Below, piece by piece: positions 1 to 7,010 of a stretch of 8,200 nucleotides of DNA. This DNA is from a bacterium (GTDB taxonomy: Bacteria > UBA9089 > UBA9088 > JAGUXG01): positions 1 through 8,200 of the forward strand of contig JASEHO010000067.1 of assembly GCA_030018505.1 (NCBI GenBank), given 5' to 3'. Both the position numbers and the translations under genes were made by a program. Positions within the stretch are counted from its first letter, which is position 1. Each line of letters opens with the position of its first letter. Below the pieces are notes generated by a model. The model was not told the origin of the DNA and searched no databases. It saw nothing but the letters and a program-made list of their open reading frames with translations.

Positions 1-1310
1 CTAAATTTGCTTATAGGGTGAGATATACTGATGTGGATAATAATGGCCCAAGCTTTGGTCCAAAGGTCCATATTATGATTGGAGGAGTGCCGATAAACCT
101 TCCCTCTGTAGGAACAAGCCCTTATCTGATGACCCAGTTAAACCCCAATCCCTATAATACTGGCAGGGATTATGAATTTGTCCCTTCGCTTAATGTTCTG
201 AGGGTAGCCAGTGATGACTACACCTTTTATTTTGAGGCACGGGATATATATGGTGCAACGGCAACAGGTAATCCAACCGAGGTTCAACCAGGGCCTGTTG
301 TCTATGGAGGGAATTTAGCTCCTGTAATACAAAAATTCAGTCTCTCTCCTGAGATAGGAACACCTAATGGAAGCTATATATTCTCGGCAAAATACACAGA
401 TAAGAATAACGACCTTCCTGCTTCTGATTATCCTAATGTAGAGGTATTCCTTGGAACTACTTCTCTTGCCTCCTTTACACTTACATATATTTCAGGAACT
501 CCAGCAAGTGGTTGCATCTACTCAGGCTCTGTAACTTTGCTTGCAAAGGGAACATATACCTATAGGTTTACAGCCAAAGATAACCCTTGGGTTGGGAGTC
601 AATCTACTGTGCAAAGCATTCTATATACTGGTCCTATTGTCACAGATTTTCCTGAGCTTATCCAGGGCACAGTCTCTCCAAAGGTAGCATTAGCTGGTTC
701 TTACTTCTTATTCTCTGTGGTCTATAAGGATGCAGATGGAGAAGAGCCTGCTCGTGCCTTTCCGAGGGTCTTTCTCACCAAAAATGGCAAGCCTATCTTT
801 GGCAGTCCGATTATGATGTTCTATTCAAAGGGTGATTTCTTCTTGGGTGCTACCTATGAGTATCCTATTCAGCTTACAGAGCCAGGTGAATATTCCTTCT
901 GGTTTGAGGCAAAGGATATAAATGGTGCCAAAGTGCTTACTGAGGTGGCGACTTTGACCGTATTATCTCTTGCTCCATCCCTGCCAGTGATTACCCAGTC
1001 TCCAGAGGTCTCTATCATAGCCTGCTACAACTATCCCAATCCAACCTATGATGGGAAGACAACAATTAGGGTAGAGTTCTCTGGTAGCACATCAGCAACC
1101 CTGGAGATCTCTATTTATGATGTGGCAGGGGAGCTTGTCGTAGAAAACCTTAAGCAAAAGGGTTCAGGGGCAAATTATATTGAATACCCCTGGAATGGCA
1201 GGAATGGAAATGGAAGATCTGTAGCTAATGGCGTCTATTTTGCCAGATGCATTGTTGACGATGGCACAAAGAAGGTAGCCAGGCTCATAAAGATAGCTAT
1301 GCTTAGATGA
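1..1310 (+). CDS. Secreted multi-Ig-like-domain surface protein with FlgD/type-IX-like C-terminal domain (5' partial)
   Basis: The reading frame is open from the window edge (first full codon at 3), and the residues before the GTG at 18 (KFAYR) continue a repeat motif, so the true start lies upstream. Three units of about 100 residues are visible, at roughly 3-300, 318-632 and 651-970. Each has an aromatic/V-x-Y-x-D-x-(D/N) strand (FAYRVRYTDVDNN, YIFSAKYTDKNND, FLFSVVYKDADGE) and a later Y-T/S-F-x-F-x-A-K/R-D strand, typical of PKD/Ig-like beta sandwiches. From 1002 the C-terminal domain shows CYNYPNP, LEISIYDVAGELV, YPWNGRNGNG, VANGVYFAR and a basic KVARLIKIAMLR end. This matches FlgD-Ig-like or Por-secretion C-terminal domains, which in T9SS bacteria direct export and anchoring. 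Whether this organism has a T9SS cannot be seen here. The ligand or role of the protein is unknown. The next gene follows after 106 bp. Confidence 0.85.
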   Translation, partial: KFAYRVRYTDVDNNGPSFGPKVHIMIGGVPINLPSVGTSPYLMTQLNPNPYNTGRDYEFVPSLNVLRVASDDYTFYFEARDIYGATATGNPTEVQPGPVVYGGNLAPVIQKFSLSPEIGTPNGSYIFSAKYTDKNNDLPASDYPNVEVFLGTTSLASFTLTYISGTPASGCIYSGSVTLLAKGTYTYRFTAKDNPWVGSQSTVQSILYTGPIVTDFPELIQGTVSPKVALAGSYFLFSVVYKDADGEEPARAFPRVFLTKNGKPIFGSPIMMFYSKGDFFLGATYEYPIQLTEPGEYSFWFEAKDINGAKVLTEVATLTVLSLAPSLPVITQSPEVSIIACYNYPNPTYDGKTTIRVEFSGSTSATLEISIYDVAGELVVENLKQKGSGANYIEYPWNGRNGNGRSVANGVYFARCIVDDGTKKVARLIKIAMLR

Positions 1311-1416
1311 TAGACCGAGAATAAGATTGTAAATTAAACATTGGTGCAAGATAGTAAAATGGCTATAAAGACACACGAAGAAGGAGATCAAAGAGGACCA
1401 CATTTTACCCTTTCAA

Positions 1417-3696
1417 ATGCTAAAAAAGTTATATCGGTTTATAAAAAGGCTTCCGTATTATAGGATTATCTGCTGGCTAACAGATACAGCGGCAATCCTT
1501 CTCCTTTCAGCCATAGCCCTATTCCTTCCACTCTACTATGATTATAGCGTCAACAATATCTATATCTTGCCAAAGGTTGTCTTCTTAAGAAAGTTTACTC
1601 TTTATCTTTTAGCTCTCCTTGCTTTCAGAGCAACACTCCTTTATGGAAGGCTTGAAAAAACGAAGCTATTCTTTCCAATTATTGCCTTCCTCATTGCAGC
1701 ATCCATTGCCACCACTCAATCCCTGAACCCCTATATCAGTTTATTTGGTTGCTACAGCAGGTATGAAGGCTTGACCTCTCTCATCAACTATATCCTTATC
1801 TTTTACATAACCTCACACTTTGTGAAACAGAAGTGGCAGGCAAGGCTAATTTTGAGCTCTGCTGTTCTTTCAGGGCTTCTCTCAGGTGGATATGGCGTCC
1901 TTCAACACTGGAATCTTGACCCAAACTGGCTGGTTGAGATGGACGAGTCATCAACCTTTGGAAATAAGAACTTTCTTTCTGCCTACCTTGTCCTTTGCGC
2001 ACCCCTTGCTTTGGCTTTAGGACTTGAGGCTTTAGACTCAAAGATTTCTAAAAAGAAGGGTGCATTCCTTAGGCTACCCTTCCAGATAGGCAGAATCTTT
2101 CAGATAGTCTTCTTCTTTCTTTGCTTTCTATTCTTTATTTTTGCTATAGTCATTATCCAGACAAGGGGTGCATGGCTTGGATTATTCTTCTCCTTGTTAT
2201 TCTTTCTCATATTTCTGGCAATGAGGCTTAGCAAAAAAAGGCTTCTTATCATTCTTGGGCTTCTTACCCTCTGTGTGGTTCCGCTCTTCTTCTTTCCGAA
2301 AACCTCACCCATTGAAAGGATAAAGGGGACTATCAAAAGCAATGAAGAGGGAGGGGTTAGTCTTACTGGCTCTGCTGCTGTCAGAATCTATATCTGGAAA
2401 TCAGTCTTAGAGCTTATCCGTTATCACCCTTTAGGTGTTGGACCAGACAGCCTGAAGTTTGCTATCCGGTGGTATATCTCACCTGATTACTATACCTTAG
2501 AGAGTGGCGTCTTAGACAAGGCACATAATATCATTCTTGAAATGACAGCAACCACTGGCTGGCTTGGAATTGCCTCTTATATCTGGCTCTGGATAACTCT
2601 ATTCAGATTTGGAATAGGAATCATTCTCCATAAGAAGGAAAAGAGGCTCATCACCCTGGCTCTATTGTCTTTATCTATAGCGTATCTTATTCAGAACCTC
2701 TTTAACTTTGACTCTGTTGAATATACCTTTCTCTTCTGGATAGGGATGGGTATAATCTGCGGTTTGAACCAGTATCAGAAGGAGGAGAAACCAAAACCAA
2801 ATATAATGAGTATCTTTCTTAGGGGAGCCTATTTTTGCCTTTTGGCTTTTGGGCTTTTTAGCCTATCAAAGGTTATTGCCATTCAGCTTGAGGCAGACAA
2901 AGTCTTTGCTTCTGCCAGAAACTATGAGGCCGCAGGCTTGCGGGAAGAGGCAATATCCCTTTATGAGAAAGCAGATTCTATGCTTGGAGGCTGGGAGGAG
3001 ACATATCACAGGTTCCTTGTGCCAAATTATGAAAACAGGCTAAAGGAGACAAACAATAAAGAGCTTATCAAAGAGACGATTGAAAGGCTAAGTGCCTATA
3101 TAAGATACGACCCAAATAACACTTATTACTATGGGGTTATGGCAACGGCTTATAAGAAATTGTATAGTTTAGGGGAAGCAGATGGACTGAAAAAGGCAGA
3201 GGAATCGCTCCTTTCTGCCATAAAGCAGAACCCAAACTCACCGGAAATGATAACCACTCTTGGTGTATTCTATGCAGAAAGGGGAGATTGGCAAAGGGCT
3301 GCAGAAACATATGCAGGTGCCTTAAAGTATCAGAAGAAGAGCGTCAGGGGAAGGATTGTTACCCTGAATAACCTTGGCGAGGCATACTCTAATAGTAATC
3401 AAACAGATAAGGCAATCCAAACATTCTCAGAATCCCTCAAAGAAGACCCAAAACAAGGAGGAATCTGTCATTACCTTGCCCGTATCTATTTTAAGAGCGA
3501 GAATTATGGCTCTGCCTCTGCCTGGTGTAAAAAGGCTTTGGAGATAGAGCCTAAAAATAGCGGGTGGTGGAATGACTTAGGTTCTGCCTACTACAAAGGC
3601 GAAAAAATGAAGGAGGCAAGAAAAGCCTTTGAGGAGGCAATAAGGCTTGACCCAAATAATGAGTATGCCAAGAAGGTTTTGACTGTTATTCCTTGA
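1417..3696 (+). CDS. O-antigen ligase/polymerase-family (Wzy_C) membrane protein with C-terminal TPR array
   Basis: A 759-residue polytopic protein. About 12-13 hydrophobic segments lie between residues 23 and 487, followed by a soluble TPR region at about 495-750. Family hallmarks are FGNKNFLSAYL (181-191), the TRGAW motif with Arg250, the Wzy_C segment AAVRIYIW (320-327) leading into YHPLGVGPDSL (336-346), and AHN with His370 before a membrane segment. In WaaL-type enzymes, conserved Arg and His residues in this region act in glycan transfer from undecaprenyl diphosphate in the periplasm. At least four TPRs are clear (about 609-640, 645-678, 681-712, 715-748), ending in LEIEPKN and IRLDPNN-type boundaries. 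Wzy_C-plus-TPR proteins include O-antigen ligases, polymerases and protein O-oligosaccharyltransferases (PglL/PilO type), and sequence alone does not separate these. The ATG at 1417 has no close Shine-Dalgarno: AAGGAG at 1381-1386 is 30 nt away and AGAGG at 1392-1396 is 20 nt away. The frame is open upstream to 1369 with no ATG, GTG or TTG. A weak promoter candidate is TTGGTG (1341-1346), 17 nt, TATAAA (1364-1369). Confidence 0.88.
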   Translation: MLKKLYRFIKRLPYYRIICWLTDTAAILLLSAIALFLPLYYDYSVNNIYILPKVVFLRKFTLYLLALLAFRATLLYGRLEKTKLFFPIIAFLIAASIATTQSLNPYISLFGCYSRYEGLTSLINYILIFYITSHFVKQKWQARLILSSAVLSGLLSGGYGVLQHWNLDPNWLVEMDESSTFGNKNFLSAYLVLCAPLALALGLEALDSKISKKKGAFLRLPFQIGRIFQIVFFFLCFLFFIFAIVIIQTRGAWLGLFFSLLFFLIFLAMRLSKKRLLIILGLLTLCVVPLFFFPKTSPIERIKGTIKSNEEGGVSLTGSAAVRIYIWKSVLELIRYHPLGVGPDSLKFAIRWYISPDYYTLESGVLDKAHNIILEMTATTGWLGIASYIWLWITLFRFGIGIILHKKEKRLITLALLSLSIAYLIQNLFNFDSVEYTFLFWIGMGIICGLNQYQKEEKPKPNIMSIFLRGAYFCLLAFGLFSLSKVIAIQLEADKVFASARNYEAAGLREEAISLYEKADSMLGGWEETYHRFLVPNYENRLKETNNKELIKETIERLSAYIRYDPNNTYYYGVMATAYKKLYSLGEADGLKKAEESLLSAIKQNPNSPEMITTLGVFYAERGDWQRAAETYAGALKYQKKSVRGRIVTLNNLGEAYSNSNQTDKAIQTFSESLKEDPKQGGICHYLARIYFKSENYGSASAWCKKALEIEPKNSGWWNDLGSAYYKGEKMKEARKAFEEAIRLDPNNEYAKKVLTVIP

Positions 3697-3739
3697 TATA
3701 CTGTAGGTTCCTCCTGGACTTTGGCAAATTTTGCTTTTA

Positions 3740-3762
3740 ACCCAGTAAAATCGGGTGTTTTT
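3740..3762 (+). terminator. Weak terminator-like hairpin after the O-antigen-ligase-like gene
   Basis: ACCC at 3740-3743 can pair with GGGT at 3753-3756 across a 9-nt loop, and a TTTTT run (3758-3762) follows one base later. The site sits 44 nt past the stop of the upstream gene and before a strong promoter, which is where a terminator would be expected. The stem is only 4 bp, so this is a weak call. Confidence 0.25.
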
Positions 3763-3840
3763 CTAATATCCATTGAAACTTTGGATTCTTAAAATATTAT
3801 CCGTGAATGAAATAAAATTTATGGGAATTTTCTCCAAGCA

Positions 3841-3870
3841 TTGACATAAGAAGATTCCAAAGGGTATAAT
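3841..3870 (+). promoter_or_regulatory. Consensus sigma70-type promoter, probably giving a leaderless mRNA
   Basis: A perfect -35 box, TTGACA (3841-3846), and a perfect -10 box, TATAAT (3865-3870), are separated by 18 nt. The downstream GTG start is at 3878, only 7 nt after the -10 box. Transcription normally begins about 6-8 nt downstream of the -10 box, so the mRNA should start at or next to the GTG with no room for a ribosome-binding site. The box match is direct; the start of transcription is inferred. Confidence 0.75.
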
Positions 3871-3877
3871 CTCGGGT

Positions 3878-5890
3878 GTGAAGAAAAGATGGCTTGCAAA
3901 GTGGTTGCCAAGGGATGAGCCAATAAATCAAGAGCCTTTTAGTAAGATAGATTATGCTGGTGGGCTTTTGGTTTTATTTGTCTCCTTTGGGGTTTATCTT
4001 GTTACCCTTACCCCTACCATCGGCTTCCATGACTCAGGTGAGCTGATAACTGTAGCCTATACATTAGGCATTGCCCATCCACCAGGGTATCCCTTATATA
4101 CTTTGCTTGGCAAGGTCTTCTGCACCCTTATTCCTATTGGAAGCATTGCCTACAGAATGAATATACAATCCAGCCTCTTTGCCTCTCTTGCTGTGATGCT
4201 TGTCTACTTCATCACCTTAAAACTAATCACTAATCACCAATCACTAATCCCTAAAATCATTCCTGCCATTGTTGCCCCATTGATCCTTGCCTTCACCGCC
4301 ACCTTCTGGCAGCAGGCAGTAATAGCCGAGAAATACACCCTTAATGCCTTCTTCTTTAGCTTACTTATCTTCATCCTCCTCAAATGGCAAGAATCAATAA
4401 CTCAAAACTCAAAACTAAAAACTCAAAACTATCTTTATCTCTTCTCCTTTCTCCTTGGACTATCCTTCTGCCATCATTTCCAGACAGTCTATCTTGTCCC
4501 TGGGAGCATATTCTTTATCCTGGCTATAAGCTGGAAATACAGAAAGAAGCTTAAAACCAAATCCTCTTCACTATACACTATGCACTCTACACTATACACT
4601 CTTCTCTTCTTTATCTTGCCTCTTACCTTGTGGCTATATCTTCCCTTGAGGGCAAATCAGACTCTTTTCCTGAACTGTAATTGGGGGGACCCTAAAACAT
4701 GGGAGAGGTTTATCACCCATCTCAGCGTAAAGGAATATCATTATTTTATGATCTTCTCGGTTAAGGAGTGCTTAAGCCATCTTTTCCTCAATCTCAAAAC
4801 TGTCTTTGTTTCGGAATATGGTCTCCTCATCCTCTTTTCTATTTGTGGATTTTTTACTTCCTTAAAGAATAAACCTCTCTTTTCCTTGTTTTTACTTTTA
4901 GTCGGTCTGGCTAATATCTTTCATCTTACTACCTATGCCATACCCGTTTCAAATACTAAGGATTATCACCTTCCTTCTTATATCATCTTTGCTTTCTGGA
5001 CAGGTCAGGCTATGTTCTTTGTCTTATCTTTTGCCAAAAGATTTTCTTTGCTTCTTCTCTTTGTTCCCCTCCTCCTTTTTATCCCCAATTACCACGATGC
5101 CAATAAGACCAGATACTATTTTGCCTATGACAATGGAAGAAATATATTGAAACCGCTAAGAAACAATAGTCTTCTCTTTACCGAGACCGATGATGACCTC
5201 TTTCCTCTTTGGTATCTTCAATATTGCTCAAGGCTTCGCGATGATACTGCTTCAGTCAATATCATCCGACTCCAATATGACTGGTATGCAGAGGAATTGA
5301 AAAAAAAGACCGGGCTTGCTTTTTCGCTTTTGCCACAGGATCTGAGTAACTTAAAAGGAGGGGAGGATATAGTCAAGTTTAGAATCAAAGATATTGTGGA
5401 TAAAAATATTAAGAACTATCCTGTTTATATCTTTCCTTTTCAATTCATTCCTGATAATCCTTCTTTTCGTGAAGGAATCGCCTACAGGATTCTAAAAAAA
5501 GATATAGGGGAAGCGGAATTTAAGGCAGAGCTTGCCAGAAACAAGACAAGATTTGTCTGGCGAGAATTTAATCCTGACTCTAAGGGAAAAAGTATGATAA
5601 GTCGGTATGCAGATGTATATTATGGTCGTGGATTGGATTATGGTTATAAAGGAATGTATAAAGAGGCAGTTTTGGAGTTCAAGAAGGTGCTTAAGCATTC
5701 TCCTCTCCACTCTGAAGCCTTCTTTAATTTAGGTGTAGCCTACTTCAAAATGGGAAGAATAAAAGAGGCAGAAACCTATTTTAAGAAGACCCTGGCGACA
5801 AACCCTGCTCATCAGTCTGCCAGAGTAAGTTTAGACCTTATCTACCAACAAAAGCAACAGCAACAAAAATCCTTGACGAGAAATGAGTAG
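3878..5890 (+). CDS. DUF2723-family (TMEM260-like, GT-C fold) membrane glycosyltransferase with C-terminal TPRs
   Basis: A 670-residue protein. A basic N-terminus precedes a first membrane helix at about 27-47, then an extracytoplasmic loop with HDSGEL (51-56) and the DUF2723 signature LGIAHPPGYPLYTLLGKVF (63-81). In GT-C enzymes an acidic residue in this loop is catalytic; Asp52 is the likely equivalent. About ten more hydrophobic segments run to residue 404. A soluble domain follows, with two TPR units at about 579-608 and 613-644, and a glutamine-rich tail (656-663). Known DUF2723 members include TMEM260, a protein O-mannosyltransferase acting on Ig-like IPT domains; GT-C plus C-terminal TPR is also the layout of the TMTC mannosyltransferases. 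The donor would be a lipid-linked sugar, with transfer on the periplasmic face. The exact substrate here is unknown. The GTG start is supported by the promoter just upstream and the lack of an earlier start. Three heptanucleotide repeat tracts are embedded at residues about 115-124, 175-184 and 231-242, all in predicted cytoplasmic loops. Confidence 0.85.
   Translation: MKKRWLAKWLPRDEPINQEPFSKIDYAGGLLVLFVSFGVYLVTLTPTIGFHDSGELITVAYTLGIAHPPGYPLYTLLGKVFCTLIPIGSIAYRMNIQSSLFASLAVMLVYFITLKLITNHQSLIPKIIPAIVAPLILAFTATFWQQAVIAEKYTLNAFFFSLLIFILLKWQESITQNSKLKTQNYLYLFSFLLGLSFCHHFQTVYLVPGSIFFILAISWKYRKKLKTKSSSLYTMHSTLYTLLFFILPLTLWLYLPLRANQTLFLNCNWGDPKTWERFITHLSVKEYHYFMIFSVKECLSHLFLNLKTVFVSEYGLLILFSICGFFTSLKNKPLFSLFLLLVGLANIFHLTTYAIPVSNTKDYHLPSYIIFAFWTGQAMFFVLSFAKRFSLLLLFVPLLLFIPNYHDANKTRYYFAYDNGRNILKPLRNNSLLFTETDDDLFPLWYLQYCSRLRDDTASVNIIRLQYDWYAEELKKKTGLAFSLLPQDLSNLKGGEDIVKFRIKDIVDKNIKNYPVYIFPFQFIPDNPSFREGIAYRILKKDIGEAEFKAELARNKTRFVWREFNPDSKGKSMISRYADVYYGRGLDYGYKGMYKEAVLEFKKVLKHSPLHSEAFFNLGVAYFKMGRIKEAETYFKKTLATNPAHQSARVSLDLIYQQKQQQQKSLTRNE
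4222..4249 (+). repeat. Heptanucleotide tandem tract A (within CDS)
   Basis: There are four consecutive 7-mers with no slippage: ACTAATC, ACTAATC, ACCAATC, ACTAATC. A decayed unit (CCTAAAATC) follows. The tract encodes residues about 115-124 (KLITNHQSLI), a polar stretch between two membrane segments of the DUF2723 protein. Because 7 is not a multiple of 3, successive units are read in different frames and the repeat is invisible at the protein level. Confidence 0.88.
4401..4430 (+). repeat. Heptanucleotide tandem tract B (within CDS)
   Basis: There are four contiguous 7-mers, CTCAAAA, CTCAAAA, CTAAAAA, CTCAAAA, and then a partial CT. The tract encodes residues about 175-184 (TQNSKLKTQN), a polar, lysine-containing loop between membrane segments. 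It begins 179 bp after the start of tract A and uses a different unit. Confidence 0.9.
4569..4603 (+). repeat. Heptanucleotide tandem tract C (within CDS)
   Basis: There are five contiguous 7-mers: CACTATA, CACTATG, CACTCTA, CACTATA, CACTCTT. The tract encodes residues about 231-242 (SLYTMHSTLYTL), after a basic KYRKKLKTKSS segment and running into the next membrane helix. It begins 168 bp after the start of tract B. Confidence 0.9.
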
Positions 5891-5901
5891 GTTTATAAAA
5901 T
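5873..5901 (+). promoter_or_regulatory. Candidate promoter for the methyltransferase, overlapping the end of the upstream gene
   Basis: TTGACG (5873-5878, 5 of 6 to consensus) and TAAAAT (5896-5901, 5 of 6) are spaced by 17 nt. The ATG at 5910 begins 8 nt after the -10 box, the same geometry as the promoter at 3841-3870. The -35 box lies within the last codons of the preceding gene. The alternative is simple read-through transcription across the 19-nt gap. Confidence 0.42.
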
Positions 5902-5909
5902 AAGTTTTA

Positions 5910-6815
5910 ATGAAAATAAGGCTTAAACTCCAAAAATATGAATGTCCTGTGTGTAATTCCACCAAAAACAGGAAAATCATTGTGCGAACCCAAGAAAGAG
6001 AAAAAAGAAAGATAGAAGCATTTATATGTGAAGAATGCACTGCCGTCTATTTTGAGGATTACAAAAAGGATAGATCGTATATCTACGAAGACGAAAATTA
6101 CTCTCCTTGGGGAAAAGAAGGAGAGACAAATGAAGATATAGTAGCTTTATCTAAAAAAGAGACATTTAAGGGCTACTTATTTTTATTAAAGAGATACATA
6201 GAGCCAAAAGGGAAAAAACTATTGGATATAGGAACAGGCAAAGGATATTTTTTAGAGATCGCTCAAAGATTAGGATTTGAGATTTATGGAGTAGAACCAT
6301 CAGGATATTGCTCAAAAACTGCCCAAAAAAAGTTTGGGGAAAATATTTTGTGTGGAAAGATTGAGGATGCAAAATATGGAGATGAAAGATTTGATGTAAT
6401 CACTATGACTGATTTGATTGAACATATATCGTCGCCCAGGTCTTTCTTAAAAGAAGTAAATCGGGTCCTGAAGAAAGATGGGGTTCTTCTTCTGACTACT
6501 CCTAATTTTGATTCTTTTACAAGAAAGCTTTTAGGAAAAGATTGGTTTCAATACAAATATGAGCATATTGTATATTACAATAAGAAATCCATATTCTATT
6601 TATTAGAAAAAGAGGGATTTAAGGTGCTTACGATAAGAAATAATGTTAAAAGATGTAAGATAGAATATTATTATTACTATTTTAAGCAATATTCCTTTTG
6701 TGGAATAGAAAAGATTATTGCTGCTGTTTTCCCATATCTACCTATGTTTATAAAAAATCTTTCCTTCTCCAATCCAATCACTGGAGAGATGATTGTTGTT
6801 GCGCAAAAAATGTAG
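5910..6815 (+). CDS. Class I SAM-dependent methyltransferase with N-terminal zinc-binding motif (Methyltransf_23 type)
   Basis: A 301-residue soluble protein. The N-terminus has CPVC (Cys12, Cys15) and CEEC (Cys40, Cys43), a four-cysteine zinc ribbon common in methyltransferases of glycan and secondary-metabolite clusters. The Rossmann core follows: motif I LLDIGTGKGYF (104-114), the acidic end of strand 2 at GVEP (Glu129), FDVITMTDLIEHI (161-173) and LLLTTPN (193-199). WFQYKYEHIVYYNKKSI (212-228) matches the F/W-x-x-x-x-x-H-x-x-Y-(F/Y)-(S/N) segment seen in Methyltransf_23 proteins. The acceptor is unknown; by context it is a sugar or lipid-linked glycan. The ATG at 5910, 19 nt after the previous stop, has no good Shine-Dalgarno. 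Sampled 60-bp stretches are about 20-37% GC, against 42-47% in samples of the neighbouring genes, hinting at a different origin. Confidence 0.85.
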   Translation: MKIRLKLQKYECPVCNSTKNRKIIVRTQEREKRKIEAFICEECTAVYFEDYKKDRSYIYEDENYSPWGKEGETNEDIVALSKKETFKGYLFLLKRYIEPKGKKLLDIGTGKGYFLEIAQRLGFEIYGVEPSGYCSKTAQKKFGENILCGKIEDAKYGDERFDVITMTDLIEHISSPRSFLKEVNRVLKKDGVLLLTTPNFDSFTRKLLGKDWFQYKYEHIVYYNKKSIFYLLEKEGFKVLTIRNNVKRCKIEYYYYYFKQYSFCGIEKIIAAVFPYLPMFIKNLSFSNPITGEMIVVAQKM

Positions 6816-6910
6816 ATTTAATCCTTTATGATGATCTACTCTCAAAAGATTTAATAGTCCTCTTTCCATTCTATGTCGCCTATACAGTCTCTATATGTCT
6901 AATCTGAAAA

Positions 6911-6929
6911 CAAGACCTTAATTGTCTTG
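6911..6929. promoter_or_regulatory. Inverted repeat overlapping a -35 box (possible operator)
   Basis: CAAGAC (6911-6916) and GTCTTG (6924-6929) are perfect 6-bp inverted arms around a 7-nt spacer. The right arm overlaps the TTGACA at 6927-6932. No T-run follows, so it is not an evident terminator. A regulator-binding role is inference. Confidence 0.35.
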
Positions 6930-6961
6930 ACACCCATCTTAAGAAGAACATAAAATATAAT
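6927..6961 (+). promoter_or_regulatory. Candidate promoter upstream of the epimerase gene
   Basis: A perfect TTGACA (6927-6932) is followed after 18 nt by TAAAAT (6951-6956), which runs into TATAAT (6956-6961). The first -10 box has the normal spacing; the second is a better match but 23 nt away. Transcription would start near 6963, leaving a leader of about 48 nt with no clear Shine-Dalgarno before the ATG at 7011. Confidence 0.5.
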
Positions 6962-6986
6962 ATCTTGTCTTTAGTCAACAAAAAAA

Positions 6987-7003
6987 GAATATTATAAATA
7001 TTC
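6987..7003. promoter_or_regulatory. Perfect AT-rich palindrome just before the epimerase start
   Basis: GAATATT (6987-6993) and AATATTC (6997-7003) are exact 7-bp inverted arms around ATA, ending 7 nt before the ATG at 7011. The site could be an operator or a short hairpin in the leader. It contains TATAAA (6993-6998), which could be an alternative -10 box. The AT-rich composition raises the odds of chance occurrence. Confidence 0.4.
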
Positions 7004-7010
7004 AAAAAAG

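Noticed and set aside
18..20. GTG as a real start for the first gene
   Set aside because: The frame is open to the window edge, and the residues before it fit the Ig-like repeat strand, so the protein is simply cut by the window.
1359..1463. A 34-codon plus-strand frame starting at an ATG just before the ligase-like gene
   Set aside because: It overlaps the start of the clear gene in another frame, its AAGGAG lies inside rather than upstream of it, and the peptide has no recognisable features.
3591..3773. Minus-strand open frame of 60 codons whose first part lies in the gap after the ligase-like gene
   Set aside because: Most of it overlaps the end of the TPR gene antisense, it has no recognisable domain or ribosome-binding site, and the hydrophilic first 25 residues match no family I can name.
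4222..4603. CRISPR array or simple sequencing artefact as an explanation of the repeat tracts
   Set aside because: The units are 7 bp with no spacers, and the open frame is maintained across all three tracts, which argues against CRISPR and against assembly error.
6814..6855. 9-bp direct repeat AGATTTAAT at 6814-6822 and 6847-6855
   Set aside because: It is short and AT-rich in a low-GC stretch, with no target-site or element structure around it, so chance is sufficient.
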